DNA of 64,000 bases, from positions 496,001 through 560,000 of the forward strand of contig JPHH03000019.1 in NCBI GenBank assembly GCA_000750105.3, given 5' to 3'. This DNA comes from Tolypocladium sp. Sup5 PDA-1 (taxonomy: Eukaryota; Ascomycota; Sordariomycetes; Hypocreales; Ophiocordycipitaceae). Position 1 is the stretch's first letter. The number at the start of each line of letters is the position of its first letter. A program made the translations under genes and the position numbers. Below the pieces are notes generated by a model that was not told the origin of the DNA, ran no database searches, and saw only the letters and a program-made list of their open reading frames with translations. Positions 1 to 10,870 of the stretch are shown here, one piece after another.

Positions 1-1169
1 TTGCCTTGCAGCGAATCAAACGCCTTTCCAAGGTACAGCCTGCTACCCAAGCCGCAGATGCAGACCTGTATGCTACTGCTTTACTTCCCTATTTACACTT
101 GTAACTCCCTACAGATGATTCCAGTCCGCTAACCCCACAGCAAACAAGGAGACGCGCTGCGCGAGGGCTTTCTCGGCAGGGAGTAAATGCTCCAACCAAT
201 CATTGCCAGGAACTGAAGTCACCACAGATGGGAACATAGGGAAACGCTGTTCTCAAGGCTTTCTTCACTACGGCAATAGAAAAGCTGCTTGAGGCAACTA
301 CAAGCACTCTGGGAACCGCTTTTACTCGGAGTAGGCATATCTACCCAGACAACGAGACGGATGTGCCTCTGATCCAAGAAATGATACAAAGGGCCAGTAC
401 GGAAGCCATCTTGCTGGATATGTTCCCCATAATATAGTAGGCTCCAGTTCTTCATGATCCATTAGATTAACCGTTGCTAATGACTCTCCAGCTCTACTGA
501 ACACCCCTTATTTTGGAGGTCGCTGAGAGTTGTAGGCTCACTATCTTGCATTCTTTCGGGAGGGTACTTCAGCAAGTTTTGTACAAAACTCTATACACTT
601 AAGAATGAACAGGAACTACGGAAGACCACTCGACGCCAGACTAGTTCCATGGCTGGAGCTGCATCTATCTCTTCATGGAAGGAGTCTGGCGCATGCCCCC
701 GTTCAGGATTACTTGGAAAAGCCGTGTGGCTGGCACGCCAGCTTCTATCTCTCGCTTTACCGCGTCGGTCACAGAGCTCTGCAGTGGGCTAGGCAAAACT
801 TAGGCGCGGCACGTAGTGAAAGATAGACATCTTGTTGGGTAATTTGATAACTTACCCACATGCAGGTCCTTGCATATGGAGAGTCGTAATCTAACATATG
901 ATCAATGGAGAAATACGGAACGATGTACGACATCCTCTCCCATGGCATGGCCTATTATCCCTTCAAAGGCACTGATCTTGACTTGTGAGGTATCTTGAAA
1001 TACAAGGAAGCTCCTTTCATCAATACGTAAACACTTCATCTTACACAATAGGGACAAGAGCGTTCGGAAATCCAGAGAGCCACGCGCACCACTGTGTCAC
1101 GTAGCTTGGATAGAGGTCGGTTCCGGACGATTCTGCGCTGCCGCTTCGACTTGCATTAGGCGGAAAGTC
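1..1169. other. No recognisable gene
   Basis: Only short open frames occur here on either strand. None shows a recognisable domain, signal peptide or convincing exon structure. I see no RNA gene or repeat in this stretch. Confidence 0.5.
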
Positions 1170-1307
1170 TTACCCAATATAAGCCGCTATCGTCTTTCCC
1201 CTCTTCGTGAGGTGTCCGTGAGCACCACACCGGGCAGGAATGCCAAGAGCAGCGAGCGCCATCGCAATCGCCATCACGTAACCGACGACCAGCACGATTG
1301 CCGACAT
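1170..1307 (-). CDS. Possible small gene or first exon with an N-terminal hydrophobic segment
   Basis: A 45-codon frame starts at an ATG at 1307. It begins MSAIVLVVGYVMAIAMALAA, which has the form of a signal peptide or single membrane helix, followed by a basic stretch (HLTKRGKT). The frame ends at a GGTAAGAC sequence that could be a stop (TAA) or a 5' splice site, so this may be exon 1 of a longer gene continuing toward lower coordinates. The DNA upstream on the minus strand (about 1360-1420) is pyrimidine-rich, as in many fungal promoters and leaders. No family was recognised. Without transcript data this could be a chance frame. Confidence 0.22.
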   Translation of the reverse strand: MSAIVLVVGYVMAIAMALAALGIPARCGAHGHLTKRGKTIAAYIG

Positions 1308-2551
1308 GCTTTTCTCAGCCCGTCGGAGCAGAAGACGTGAACAATTGCGATCCAAACAGTCTGGATGGAGGAGGGGGGCCAAGATGGGGTGCGAGAAAGG
1401 AAGAAGGGGAGGGGGATCAGTTCTCAGTCTGACAACCCGGCTCTCACCAGGATCAAATATTGTGAAAGGGAGCATGCAGCCTACACTTATGCACGAAGTA
1501 GCATCCAGCCGCCTTCACGTAGGCTGCGAGGGACACCGCACTTGCCTGTTCCGATGGTAAGTGTTAGTTTCGCATATGCGAGGATGATTGTGTTGTTGAT
1601 TCACCCCCGTTGCGAGACTGGTCAAATGGACAATATACCTGGTGTGAGCCAGGCCGCCGTGCCGTGCCCTGCCACCCAATATTACTTCATCCGACAACCC
1701 TTGCGGGCTGTACCAGGGTGATAATGGTCCATGGGAGAGGTCCTTGAAGACCATCCAGATGCCGGCAAACTTCTTGTAACGACAGTTCGAGCCAGGTGAA
1801 CAGTTCGGTCTGGTCCTGTGCGACGGCCAAGTCCTCAGAACTCATGGTCGGGCCCCGTATCGGGAGAAGCGAGAAAGCGGGTCCGGGCCAAGCACACGGG
1901 TCCTGGGACACAATCGGGTCTGGAAGTAGGGAACCGAATTTGGCGACTCGAACTTAATTCTGGTAACAGCATTATTACAGCTTCCTTTGACCAGTGAATG
2001 AAGTCTAAACCGCCACGCCTATAGCACCGCGGGCCGAACACCGAAGCTTGGAATGCAGAACTCAGTGCAAACGGAATTTTTGCCAAAGACAGTACGACGC
2101 CACAAGAACACCTCTCCTGGAATGATGGCGCCTCGATGGGGGGTACTCGCAATTGATCCAGATGAACAGTGTTCTGCGCGATCTCCGTCTCCTCTCAAAT
2201 CAGCACGTGCGCCATCTTGTAGAACTCTTGGCTCAAGGGCAAAGTATAATTTGGCTTTACCTCTTCCTCCCAATACACAGCTCCTCGACCCTCTACCAAC
2301 CTGATATCCACCCCTCTCTAGAATAGATCCGCAGCCCAAAACATGCCAAAGCCCCAGACCTAGAATGCCTCATTCTAGATCTGGTTTTAGTGTCTCTAAT
2401 GCTGTAACTAACCGCAACGACGGCAGTGTTTGCGGATATATAAGAGGCTTGGCCTACTATACGGATGCGATATGCCTTTATCTTCCGTCTCTGTCATGTA
2501 GTTGGCTACCCCCCCGTCTTGCATGTTCAGTCGTTGTCCCTGGGCAGTACG

Positions 2552-4146
2552 ATGTTGCGCATCATCTTGGCGCTGCGGCGCTTTTTTCTCGGCAGCGTCG
2601 TCGTACTGGCGCTTCTAATCTGTGTCGAGCAGGCCTATCTTCGACTCGCCGATTGCCAGTGTCTCCCAATATTCAAGGTCCCCGGTACGGCTACTCAGAG
2701 TTCCGGCAACGGTCCGCTGCGACTCGGAAACATCACCTTCAAGGATATGTCGTCGGGTCTCTCGGACTGGCAGAGGCCCCCAGACATAAAGAAAGTAATG
2801 GGCCTGGTGTTTTACGGCAGGCGTCAGACGGTGTCGATCCTGGATTGTTATCTCAAGGTTTGTTAATGCGAAGCGGAGAGTTGGCCTGTTCTATGTGTTT
2901 ATTTTACTCCCGTTGGTACATCCTACTGACTGTGAAGATAGCGCAACTTGGCCAAGAACGGCGGCTTGCTGGACGGAGTGATTTGGCTCGAACGCACCGG
3001 GGATTCGGTTGATCTTGCGCTTCTGGACAAGATCATCGAGACTGAACCCGATTATGTCAGACAAAAGGTTGACCTAGGCCAGGGCGGCTACGCCAGCTCA
3101 TACGACGATATCGAGGATGATGTCATGTACATCAAGATAGACGATGACATAGTACGTGGAATAGTCATTTTGTCTACCATCCACGCCTCCCTCGTTGACC
3201 AGGGCTCTGAAGTGGCCTTTCCCGTCAGAGTTGCACCAGCTGACCCGCCTAGGTATATATTGAGGACACGGCGATTCCTTCCATTGTCCAAACGAAGGCC
3301 GCCCGCCCCGATCTTTACGTCGTCTCGGCCAATGTCGTCAACCAGCCGCTCATCAGCTGGATTCACTGGAACCTTGAGGCTGTTCAGCCTTACTTACCGG
3401 AAATTGACAGGCCGTACCCGGAGCCCGAGCACGGCGACCGCGTGGACTGGCGCTCGTCCCTTTTGCCAGCCTGGAACGGGCCGGCTGACTTCGAGGTGGA
3501 AAACTGGAGTTCTGCTCGCACCACGAAGCACCGGTGGCTACCGGTAACCAACAAGCTCGACCACATCTTCGGCAAAACGCCTATCGAGCAAACTGAGTAC
3601 GACCCCTTCGGCCGAGGCTTGTCACAGTGGGAGGTGGGGGCGCAGGAGCACTACAGCCTGCTGGAGAACCTGGAGAACAATGAACTGTGGAGGTACAAGT
3701 TCCATACGTGGGACTTTCAGTATCAGCGTATGGGCATACAGTTCATCGCCATGATGGGGAGAGACATTAACCTAGCCAAGCCCATCCACTGGGACGACGA
3801 GGGCTACTTTTCAGTCGAGATGCCTAAGAGACTCGGGCGGCGTAAGTCTTCTGCTCCCTTGTTATATAATTTCGTCTCCTTAATCGTACAATCCCACCTT
3901 CCATTCTTCTTTTCCTCGCTTATTGTCAATCTCCGTGTGCATGAACATATGACAGCTAACTGAGTGTGCACAGACGCCGTGGCAGACGGCAGGGGAGTCG
4001 TGGCTCACTACAGCTATGCCAACCAGGTGAAAGACGGCGGAGGGATGGAGACGACGGATATTTTGGATAGGTATCGGTCGTTTGCATTGGAGAGAATTTG
4101 CAATGGCGCAATGTTGTGGACATCAGAGGCAAATAATAATGAGTGA
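2552..4146 (+). CDS. Putative type II membrane glycosyltransferase-like protein
   Basis: The four-exon model (2552-2857, 2942-3151, 3253-3841, 3974-4146) gives 425 residues. All three introns have GT-AG ends and the joins keep frame. Residues about 2-25 form a hydrophobic signal anchor after a short basic N-terminus (MLRIILALRRFF), suggesting a type II Golgi/ER protein with a luminal catalytic domain. The segment KNGGLLDGVIWLERTG at the exon 1/2 junction followed by YIKIDDDI (residues about 165-172) resembles the nucleotide-sugar and DxD-type metal site of GT-A folds. I recognise the pattern from widespread uncharacterised ascomycete proteins but cannot name donor or acceptor. An in-frame ATG at 2465 exists; 2552 is preferred because it puts the anchor at the N-terminus. 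No biosynthetic partner is evident nearby. Confidence 0.75.
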
Positions 4147-4576
4147 ATACGGAGATGTCCGGAATGTAGGCACCAAAGGCAGCAACCATCTAATCAGGAC
4201 GTTGCATCATTAGATCAAATCTATGCGGCCTTGGCTGGTCTTCGGCTAGGGTGTCAGAAAATTGTATCAACAACATCGTGCAACACAACCTAACTGAACG
4301 CATACATAAAATGCATATAGCTCCATGAGAAGCAGCAGGATTTGTGTCAACCTCGTTCTGGGCGGCGGTGTCTTACGGAACAAGTCTTGTCGTTTTATCT
4401 CCAGTCAGAGGTATCTCCAGTCAGCGGAAACTTCCGGTGATCGCCAGCATGAGAACGTTGGTGCCTAGCCGGTCCCAGGACACGGAAACCAAGGAAAATG
4501 CCCGGGACGTGTAACATATAAAGAACATGCTTGAATTCTGTATAGCCAAGAGTTTGTTCATAACTTTCATGAACTC

Positions 4577-5895
4577 ATGGAGAAAGCGTACGGCATCGTC
4601 ATGTAACCTGTATGCCAGCAGCTTTAGTTGTTTGCCTTTATGTTCATGTACAGGTTGCACATCGCCTTCAAGACCGGCTCCCGCCTTCTTATCGCCGAGG
4701 CGGGGAAGATGGGGTCCGAGATCGTTCATTGGCTCAGTGTGGCTGCGGAAGAGGATGTAAATGCATGTTGGTTCATCACCGCTGACCTGGGCGCCAACTC
4801 ACCCCCCATTGACGCTGATCAGAGTCACAGCCCGTGTGCTAGTTATGGATCGGTGCGCATGCATCATGCAGTGACGGCAGGACACCTCTAGCATGTAGGA
4901 TTGCTGTGGATGCTCAGGTGATCACACGTTTCCCGTATTTATAACTTGATAGCCCTGCTGTGCAGGAAGGCCGCTTCACCCCACAAGCAATTGACTGAAG
5001 CTGCTATACCACCGTCGCAGAGATACTTGAAACTCACTTCTTGCCCACCTGCGCTGCCCTGACAGCAACGATGGCGCACTGGGATCCTGGTCGAGTCCTT
5101 CAAATCGAAGGATACGGGGAACACGGTCGACTTCAGTGTGTTGGACATGCCGTGAGTAGGAGCGACCATCGATGCGGATGGCCCATCAAAGACCGTTCCG
5201 TGCTTGCGGAAATCCGCTCCATCCTCATTTCCCTGGCAATAAAATGCCCCTCTGAGGTCGCCGAGGCCGAAATACACCACCTTGCTGGGCTTTGTCTCTG
5301 CGTTGAAAAGCATAAAGGGAGCCAGGAGGGCGAAATTACAATGCTGTGGATGGATGCCGTCCAGACGGCGGCCGAAATACACGGCCGTCTTACTAAAAAG
5401 GCCGAGGGCAAATCAGATGATTGCAAATCGAGTCCGTCACAAGAGATTGAGGTGATGCCCCCGAAAGAATTGTCTGGACTGGAGGTCGAGACTCACAAAG
5501 CCATATTGAAGTCAGCTCTAGATGAGGCCCGGGAAGAAGCATGCCGCCTGCAGAAAGATTTGGACGCCACCAGATCCGAGTTGAAGCAAGTGCCCATGCT
5601 TCAGGAGACCATCCATCAGCTTGAGGCTCAGACACAGCAGTTAAAAATGACACAAGGCCGGGTCGAGAATGACGCAAGTCGTCTTAAGACTGAGCTAGCA
5701 GTCGCCAAAACAGAGCTAGAGCAGTTATCTGTTCTTCGAGAGACCATCCGCCAGCTCCAGGCCGAAAGGTCCGCGTGCTGGTTGTACCAGTTGAAGGTGT
5801 GGCTGGAAGGTGTCAAGGCCAGACTGACCGGGGAGGCGACCAAGAATGGAAGTCACGAGGACGAAAGAGAACAAGAGGCATTGGTGACGGAGTGA
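4577..5895 (+). CDS. Uncharacterised protein with C-terminal coiled coil; exon structure uncertain, possibly decaying
   Basis: A short first exon (ATG 4577 to 4602) can be spliced to an acceptor at 4653 after a pyrimidine-rich tract. It then reads LHIAFKTGSRLLIAEAGKMG and continues to about 4890. A second coding stretch, 5180-5895, contains SILISLAIKCPSEVAEAE and then a long heptad-rich segment (about residues 150-260 of the open frame from 5041) rich in Glu, Gln, Leu and Lys, typical of a coiled coil. Between them the plausible frame changes. A coding-like stretch at 5084-5152 (ILVESFKSKDTGNTVDFSVL) ends at a canonical GTGAGT donor, but I cannot place its acceptor with confidence. It is therefore either a gene with two or more further introns or one with frameshifts. 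The product is unknown. Composition matches its neighbours. Confidence 0.45.
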
Positions 5896-6041
5896 CGTGC
5901 AGCGGCGTGGATATGAGGTTCGACTTTGAATTTGTATCTAAGTGTTCCTTTGATAGTCGTTGAACCATAATTGGGACCGCATTCCATCTACTCCTTCTTG
6001 GGCCCCGTTTCCGTCGTCGTCCGATAATGCAGGCAGCAAAT

Positions 6042-6480
6042 CTACGCACCCCTCACAAACCTGACAACCTCCCGAGCCTCGCCAAACTTGCCTGTCAACC
6101 ACGTCCCGTTCTGGGCAAAGTAAAAGCTCTTGCTCAAATCCCACCATAGACCCAGGGCAATCAGCGCCACCATCTTCTTGTCATCACTCGCAGACTTTGC
6201 TGACTTGCCCTTCGCCTCGCCGCCGTCAGACCCGCTCAGCCAGACGAGCTTGCAGCCCACCGAGCTCCTTGACGTCGTCGCCGCGGCTGTTACTCCACTC
6301 AAACGTCTCCTTCTTGGGATTCTCAAGCAGGCCCCCATTGCCGACTTCAATCTCGAACTGGTGCCCACTCGGGTTCTGCGTAGTGTTGATGGGTATCACG
6401 TGCATGATGATGGCGCCGTCGTTCTTGTCGTAGACATTAACCTTTAGCTTCTCCCCGACGCGGAGAAGGAAGCCCGATGC
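6042..6480 (-). pseudogene. Tubby/LURP-one-like domain remnant with a frameshift
   Basis: The minus strand first reads VNVYDKNDGAIIMHVIPINT and then KETFEWSNSRGDDVKELGG in one frame (about 6455-6260). It continues as CKLVWLSGSDGG...KKMVALIALGLWWDLSKSF in a second frame (about 6255-6042, stop at 6042). The switch falls within 6249-6262 and has no room or signals for an intron, so a one-base loss or two-base gain is the simplest reading. The FEW...G..VKxLGG...KLVxLSG arrangement followed by a hydrophobic beta strand resembles fungal Tubby_2/LURP-one proteins (recognised by memory, not by search). The upstream end runs into a stop near 6480 and no start codon is evident. Confidence 0.4.
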
Positions 6481-6658
6481 TTATGGCTGCCTTCCCATAC
6501 CTGACCAATCGATTTGCAGTCCTTTCAAGCTCTTTCGCTACATCGGATGCAGCTCGATCGTTTCTTGACACGACAACTGTCCTTGCATCAGGCCTACTGG
6601 GCTTGGCACACTCTGGTCCTAGGATATACTCTGGTTAAATACTCAGAGAACGACGCGG

Positions 6659-6940
6659 TTAGAGGTGGGTAGAGGGCCTAGGGGATGAACTTGCCCGAAG
6701 GTGATCGGATGCTAAGCAAAGCATCAAAAGGAAGTACCAGTGGTTCCATGAAGAGCCGATGAATAACACAAAAAGAGTGAGATTCATCAAAATAAACAAA
6801 AAATTAGTTTGCGGATCAGACCATGGCATTTTCCGGTGCTCGTCATACGCCTCATTGCTTTGGAAGTGCCTAAAGTCGTCATCTCCCAAAAAGGCCAAAG
6901 ACATGCATGATCGTCTTTGACTTGCAAGAGAAAGGGCCAT
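6659..6940 (-). CDS. Possible terminal exon of the mini-exon array locus
   Basis: This is a 93-codon minus-strand frame just downstream of the last array intron (6983-7027). It reads FLGDDDFRHFQSNEAYDEHR and then a strongly hydrophobic stretch (FLFILMNLTLFVLFIGSSW, then HWYFLLMLCLAS) that could hold one or two membrane helices. No family was recognised. It could be the 3' end of the array transcript, an unrelated small gene, or a chance frame. Its continuity with the upstream mini-exons cannot be shown from sequence alone. Confidence 0.22.
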   Translation of the reverse strand: MALSLASQRRSCMSLAFLGDDDFRHFQSNEAYDEHRKMPWSDPQTNFLFILMNLTLFVLFIGSSWNHWYFLLMLCLASDHLRASSSPRPSTHL

Positions 6941-6982
6941 TCCCTGGTTTCACCCACCCATACCCGAGGTAATGGCCATGAC

Positions 6983-8071
6983 CTACAGAAAAATTAGCCA
7001 ATGTTCACAAAGAGGAATAGGGCAAACCGTGTCCCGCCCGCCTCCCACTTGCGCGGTCCGCAAGTGTCTGAGTTCGTCGGTGAACCTGTAGGTGTAGTTA
7101 GCTGAAGATCAACATGTGAAAAGACAAAATCAAAGGATCAAACTGCGTCTCGCCCGCCGCGAGTTGGTTTGGAGTTCAACGAAAAGCCTGCAGGTGCAGT
7201 CAGCTGAAGAGCTTGAACACGAATGGCAAAAGAAAAGGAGCAAACTGTTATCCGCAAACCGCCACCTTGACTCCCTCCATGAGCTGGGCTTCGAGTTCAC
7301 AGGTAAACCTGAACGCGTAATTAGCTGAGGAGCAAAACCAGGCAAGGGCAACATAAGAAAAGGGTCAAACTGTGTCCCATCCATGCACCACCCTTTCACA
7401 CCACTGTGGGGGCCGTCCTCGGGGTCGCAGATGAGTCTGAACGTGTAGTTAGCTGAAGAGCAGGGGAAAATGGAGACTTAAGGGAAAGAAGTCAAACAAT
7501 GTCCCGCCTGCCACTATCCTGCGAGTTGGGTCGAGATTGCCGGTAGACCTGGACGTGTAGTTGGCTGAAGGTTAAGGCACAAAAAGAGATGGAAGGAAAA
7601 TGCTCAAACTGTCCCGCCCACCACTTTCACATATCTGCCGCGAGTAGAAGGTCGAGATAGCCGATAAGTCTGCCAGTGTAGTTAGCCGAAGTGCAAGATA
7701 AAGGGAGACATGGAAAAGAAATGGTCAAACTGTTGCCCGCTACCACCATCGCGCACACCCCACAAGTAAAGGATCGAGGGAACAGATGGCCCTGTGTGTG
7801 CAGTCAGCTGAAGAGCAAGACAGAGAGAAAGAGAGAAAAGGGAAAATGGCCAAACTGTTGCCCACCACCATTCTCGTGCTCATGTGCATCCCGGTCGGGG
7901 TGTCAGGTCGCCGGTAAATCTTCACGTGCAGTCAGCTGATGGACAAGACAAGAAGAGAGAGAGGGGGTTGAAATTTGTCAAACTGTTGCCCGACAACCAC
8001 TCTTTCGCACCTCTCGCACGTAAGCTTTCGATTTGACGACGTGAAGACTGACGAGCTGCCGCTCAATGGTC
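6983..8071 (-). repeat. Array block A: tandem units with GTTTGACC-type introns
   Basis: Nine consecutive introns of 45-64 nt alternate with nine exons of 58, 44, 63, 66, 51, 60, 61, 64 and 88 nt (7028-7085, 7144-7187, 7246-7308, 7371-7436, 7498-7548, 7610-7669, 7731-7791, 7856-7919, 7984-8071). Most introns start GTTTG and end in a shared 3' region resembling CTCTTCAGCTAACTACACGT plus a few bases to CAG. Exons share a core like CTCGACCCAACTCGCGG and a 3' end like GGCGGGACA. Another copy-like intron at about 8072-8131 has lost its GT donor. Unit length is about 105-130 bp. Confidence 0.7.
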
Positions 8072-8131
8072 CTGTAGGGAGTGCAGTTAGCAAAAGAACA
8101 AGACAAAAATAGAGGGAGAGAGAGCAAAGTC

Positions 8132-8659
8132 CGTTCTACCCACCACCCATGACTGAAAGTCGATGACCTTATCATCCGGTGCTTTTTGGAGTGATGGCCC
8201 TGTGAGAAGCCAAGTCAGCAGAAGAGTCTGCTCTCAGTTGATGGGGAAAAAGAGAAGCCAGAAAAAGGAGAAATCCACGTCCCACCCTCCACCCTCGTGC
8301 ACCACCCGCGAGTTCGGTTCGAACTTGTCGAATACCTGTGGCATAAAGTCAGCAGAGATCATGGTGAAGAAGAAAGAGATGGAAAAAGGGTAAAAGAATA
8401 AGGGCAAACTGTTGTCCCGCCCGCCACCCCCGCGCACCTCCCGCGAGTTAGGATCGAACGTTTGATCTATTGAGCGAGGTTAGCGAAGAACACGATGAAG
8501 AACAGGGATAAGAAAGAGACAAGCAAAGAGAAAAGGGCAAACGATCCCGCCCGCCACCCATGTATTTGTGTTCGCCGTTACTCGAACACGTCGGTCGGCC
8601 GGTGGTAACGGTGGGCGTACGCGGTCGGCATACACGGTCGGTGGACGATGTTGGTTGCC
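8132..8659 (-). repeat. Array intermediate block: longer units with block A-like donors
   Basis: Exons at about 8132-8199, 8279-8335, 8410-8466 and 8543-8659 (68, 57, 57 and 117 nt) are separated by introns of 74-79 nt. The introns at 8336-8409 and 8467-8542 keep a GTTTGCCC donor, a branch site such as gctgac or gctaac, and an AG end. The donor of 8200-8278 is GTGGAT. Exon ends again read GGTGGCGGGCGGGA. The 117-nt exon carries extra CGGTCGG-rich sequence not seen in other units. Confidence 0.55.
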
Positions 8660-9863
8660 CTGTTAGAAGTGAAGTTAGCAAATAACACAAAGTTGGAAGA
8701 GGGCAAACCGTCAAGCCCCGCCCGCCACCCACGCAGACCAGCCGCAGACTGACTGTTCTGAACCTATCAGAAAACAACAGTTAGTAAGTGAACACAAAGC
8801 AATGAGGGCAAGCCTTGTCTCGCACGATACTGCTTTGCCGGCCTAGAAGAGAAAAATAAAGTTAGCGAAAGTTCAACAAGTCACAAAACGTTACCTAGAG
8901 TTCGATGCCACCCTCCAGCCCAAGTGATTGCCGGCCTACAAGAAAGACACAAGTCAGCAAGCGTTCATGAGGGGAATGGACATACCTGGTGTGCCACCCG
9001 CCCTTCCTCTCGTAATCGCCGGCCTGCAAGAAAACAGCAAGTCAGCAAAGTGTTCATATGGAGGAACAGGGATTACCTGAAGTCCCACCCGCCCTGCCAC
9101 TGGCAATGACCGACCTAAAGGAAGACACAATAGTCAGCAAGTGTTCGTAAAGAGGGGGGGGCGTACCTGGAGCTGCCACTCGCCCACCCACGAATGGGCG
9201 ATCAACCTGTGAGAGAAAGAATATCAGCAAGTGTTCATGAAAAGGGAGGGACGTACCTCAATGTGCCTCCCAACCGCCCACTGACCGATGGACCTGTGAG
9301 AGAGAGAACATTAGCAAGTATTCATGAAGAGGGGACACTTACCTGGTTTACCGTCCGCCTGCCCAATGGTGACCTATAGTAGAGAAAGAAGTCAGCAAGT
9401 GTTCATGAACGGGAAGGGGCTCACCTTGTTTGCCGTCCGCCCACCCAGTCGTGACCTGTGAGAGAAAGCAAATCAGTGGGTGTTCATAAAGGGTGAGGGA
9501 CTCACCTGGCTTGCCGCCCAGCCACCCACTGACCGATGAACCTGTAAGAGACAACAAATTAGCAAGTGTTCATCAAGAGGGGGGGACATACCTTGAAGAA
9601 GTGCCGCCCGCCAGCCCGCTGGTGACCTGTGAGAGAGAAAAGAGTCAGCAAGTGTTCGTGAGGAGGGAATGGGGTTACCTGGTTTGGGTGCCGCCGCCCG
9701 CCTTGTGTTGCCGATGGTGGATGGATCTGCGAGAAGACGTTAGCAAAGTGTTCATGAAGAGAGAATGGGGATGCCTGGTGCCACCCGCCCGCCCAGTGCT
9801 GAAGACCGATAGACCTGTTAAACAGAGAAGTTAGCAAGTGTTCACGAAGTGGGGAGGACGTAC
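8660..9863 (-). repeat. Array block B: highly regular units of about 85-90 bp
   Basis: Thirteen to fourteen units occur in a row. Introns are 48-53 nt with donors GTACGT, GTAAGT, GTGAGT, GTATGT or GTAACC, then a shared middle (TTCATGAACACTTGCTGACT) and an end like TTTCTCTCACAG. Exons are 8709-8763, 8814-8842, 8895-8935, 8986-9023, 9077-9114, 9167-9206, 9257-9293, 9343-9373, 9425-9455, 9506-9541, 9592-9626, 9679-9726 and 9775-9814, plus 9864-9902 upstream. Their lengths (55, 29, 41, 38, 38, 40, 37, 31, 31, 36, 35, 48, 40, 39) are not constant modulo 3. They share a GGGCGGGTGGCACACCAG-like 3' end. Introns at 8764-8813 and 9727-9774 use GC instead of GT. Confidence 0.75.
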
Positions 9864-9902
9864 CTGAGTGCCACCCGCCCACCCCATGTTTGGAGGGTCA
9901 AC

Positions 9903-9972
9903 CAAGGAATAATAGAAGTCAGCGATGTTCATGAAGAGAGACACCAAGTGAATAAAAAGTGGGAGGACTCAC
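9903..9972 (-). other. Array intron copy with a damaged 3' splice site
   Basis: This copy has a GTGAGT donor and a gctgac branch site, but the expected terminal AG reads TTG (CCTTG next to the exon). No AG follows until the end of the next exon, so that exon may be skipped or the copy may be inactive. Confidence 0.45.
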
Positions 9973-10080
9973 CTGCAGCTGCCCACTCACCCACCAAGTG
10001 GTGGACTGTGCAGGACCGGAAGCCGGTATGGACACGTCCAAGGGGAGAGGAGTGGGCAGAAACGCGAAGTCGCGTTCAAG

Positions 10081-10410
10081 AAAATCGAGAGCGGAAAGAT
10101 AACAACAAGAAAAAGTGTGAGCCGGATCAGACTGAAGGAAGAAGCTCGTCATGGCAAAGCCTGTTCAGATGAACCCAGATCTCAAGTGTCATCACTTCCG
10201 GCTATGCATCAGGGACAAAGTCCGTGACCGCGTAATGGTTGGGAGGGGGAAGGGGGGTTGGTTGGAAAAATCGAGAGAGGTAAAAAAGTACAAGAGAAAA
10301 GTTTTCACCCGGATCAGACTGGCAAGGTGTTCTCTTCATGGCAAAAGCCCTTCAAGAATCCAAGTGGTGTCATCATGTCCGGTCGCGTATCAGGGACAAA
10401 GTCCCTGACC
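10081..10410. repeat. Two-copy direct repeat, period about 186 bp
   Basis: Copy 1 is at 10081-10229 and copy 2 at 10267-10410. Both begin AAAATCGAGAG, pass through CCGGATCAGACTG, CATGGCAAA and GTGTCATCA, and end CAGGGACAAAGTCC followed by TGACC. On the minus strand copy 2 ends at the 3' splice site of the predicted intron 10405-10474. The repeat lies between array block B and the upstream array introns, so it may be part of the same transcript. Confidence 0.7.
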
Positions 10411-10731
10411 AGATAGCGAACCCCAGAGCGCACAACACGTCAGCGAAACGGGACGGGAGGGAGGGAGCACTCACCTGTGTGCCACCCGCCCGCCCCAAAG
10501 GCAGGAAAAGAGAGGCCCAAGGGCCTGTGAGAGCCTGGGGGAAAATAGTTAGCAAGGATGGTCAGTCAAGTGAAAGGTGGCAAGGAGACTCAGCTCTGGA
10601 TTCAATCAATCTTCATGAACTAAAATCTGCTATGAAAGACAAAGTCAGCGTGATAAAAAAATATCAGTCAAGAAAGAGCAAACACTTATCTTTTTTTCAC
10701 TGCGCCATCCAGCCACCGACAATGTCACCTA

Positions 10732-10870
10732 AGAGAAGTTAGTGAAAGGGGAGGGATGATTGCACCTAAGAGACGTTAGCGAAAGGGGATGGGGAGTCAC
10801 ATACCATGGTGAAGGGGAGGTGGGATTGCACCTAAGAGAAGTTAGCGAAAGGGTGTGGGGAGTCACTCAC
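10732..10870 (-). repeat. Array block C: 39-nt introns, three copies
   Basis: Two near-identical introns, 10832-10870 and 10766-10804, read GTGAGTGACTCCCCA or GTATGTGACTCCCCA, then CCCTTTCGCTAAC, then TCTCTTAG. The exon between them is only 27 nt (10805-10831). A third 3' half (CCCTTTCACTAACTTCTCTT then AG) follows directly, so two acceptors lie 37 nt apart. The splice could use either one, and the distal one would give a 76-nt intron. At 39 nt these are at the lower size limit for fungal introns. Confidence 0.6.

Noticed and set aside
8900..9900. The periodic repeats considered as a CRISPR-like array
   Set aside because: The host is a eukaryote, both repeat and spacer parts recur from unit to unit, and every unit boundary matches splice signals.
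7000..10000. Plus-strand reading of the array as a coding repeat protein
   Set aside because: Plus-strand frames are short and inconsistent between units, and donor, branch and acceptor motifs fit only the minus strand.
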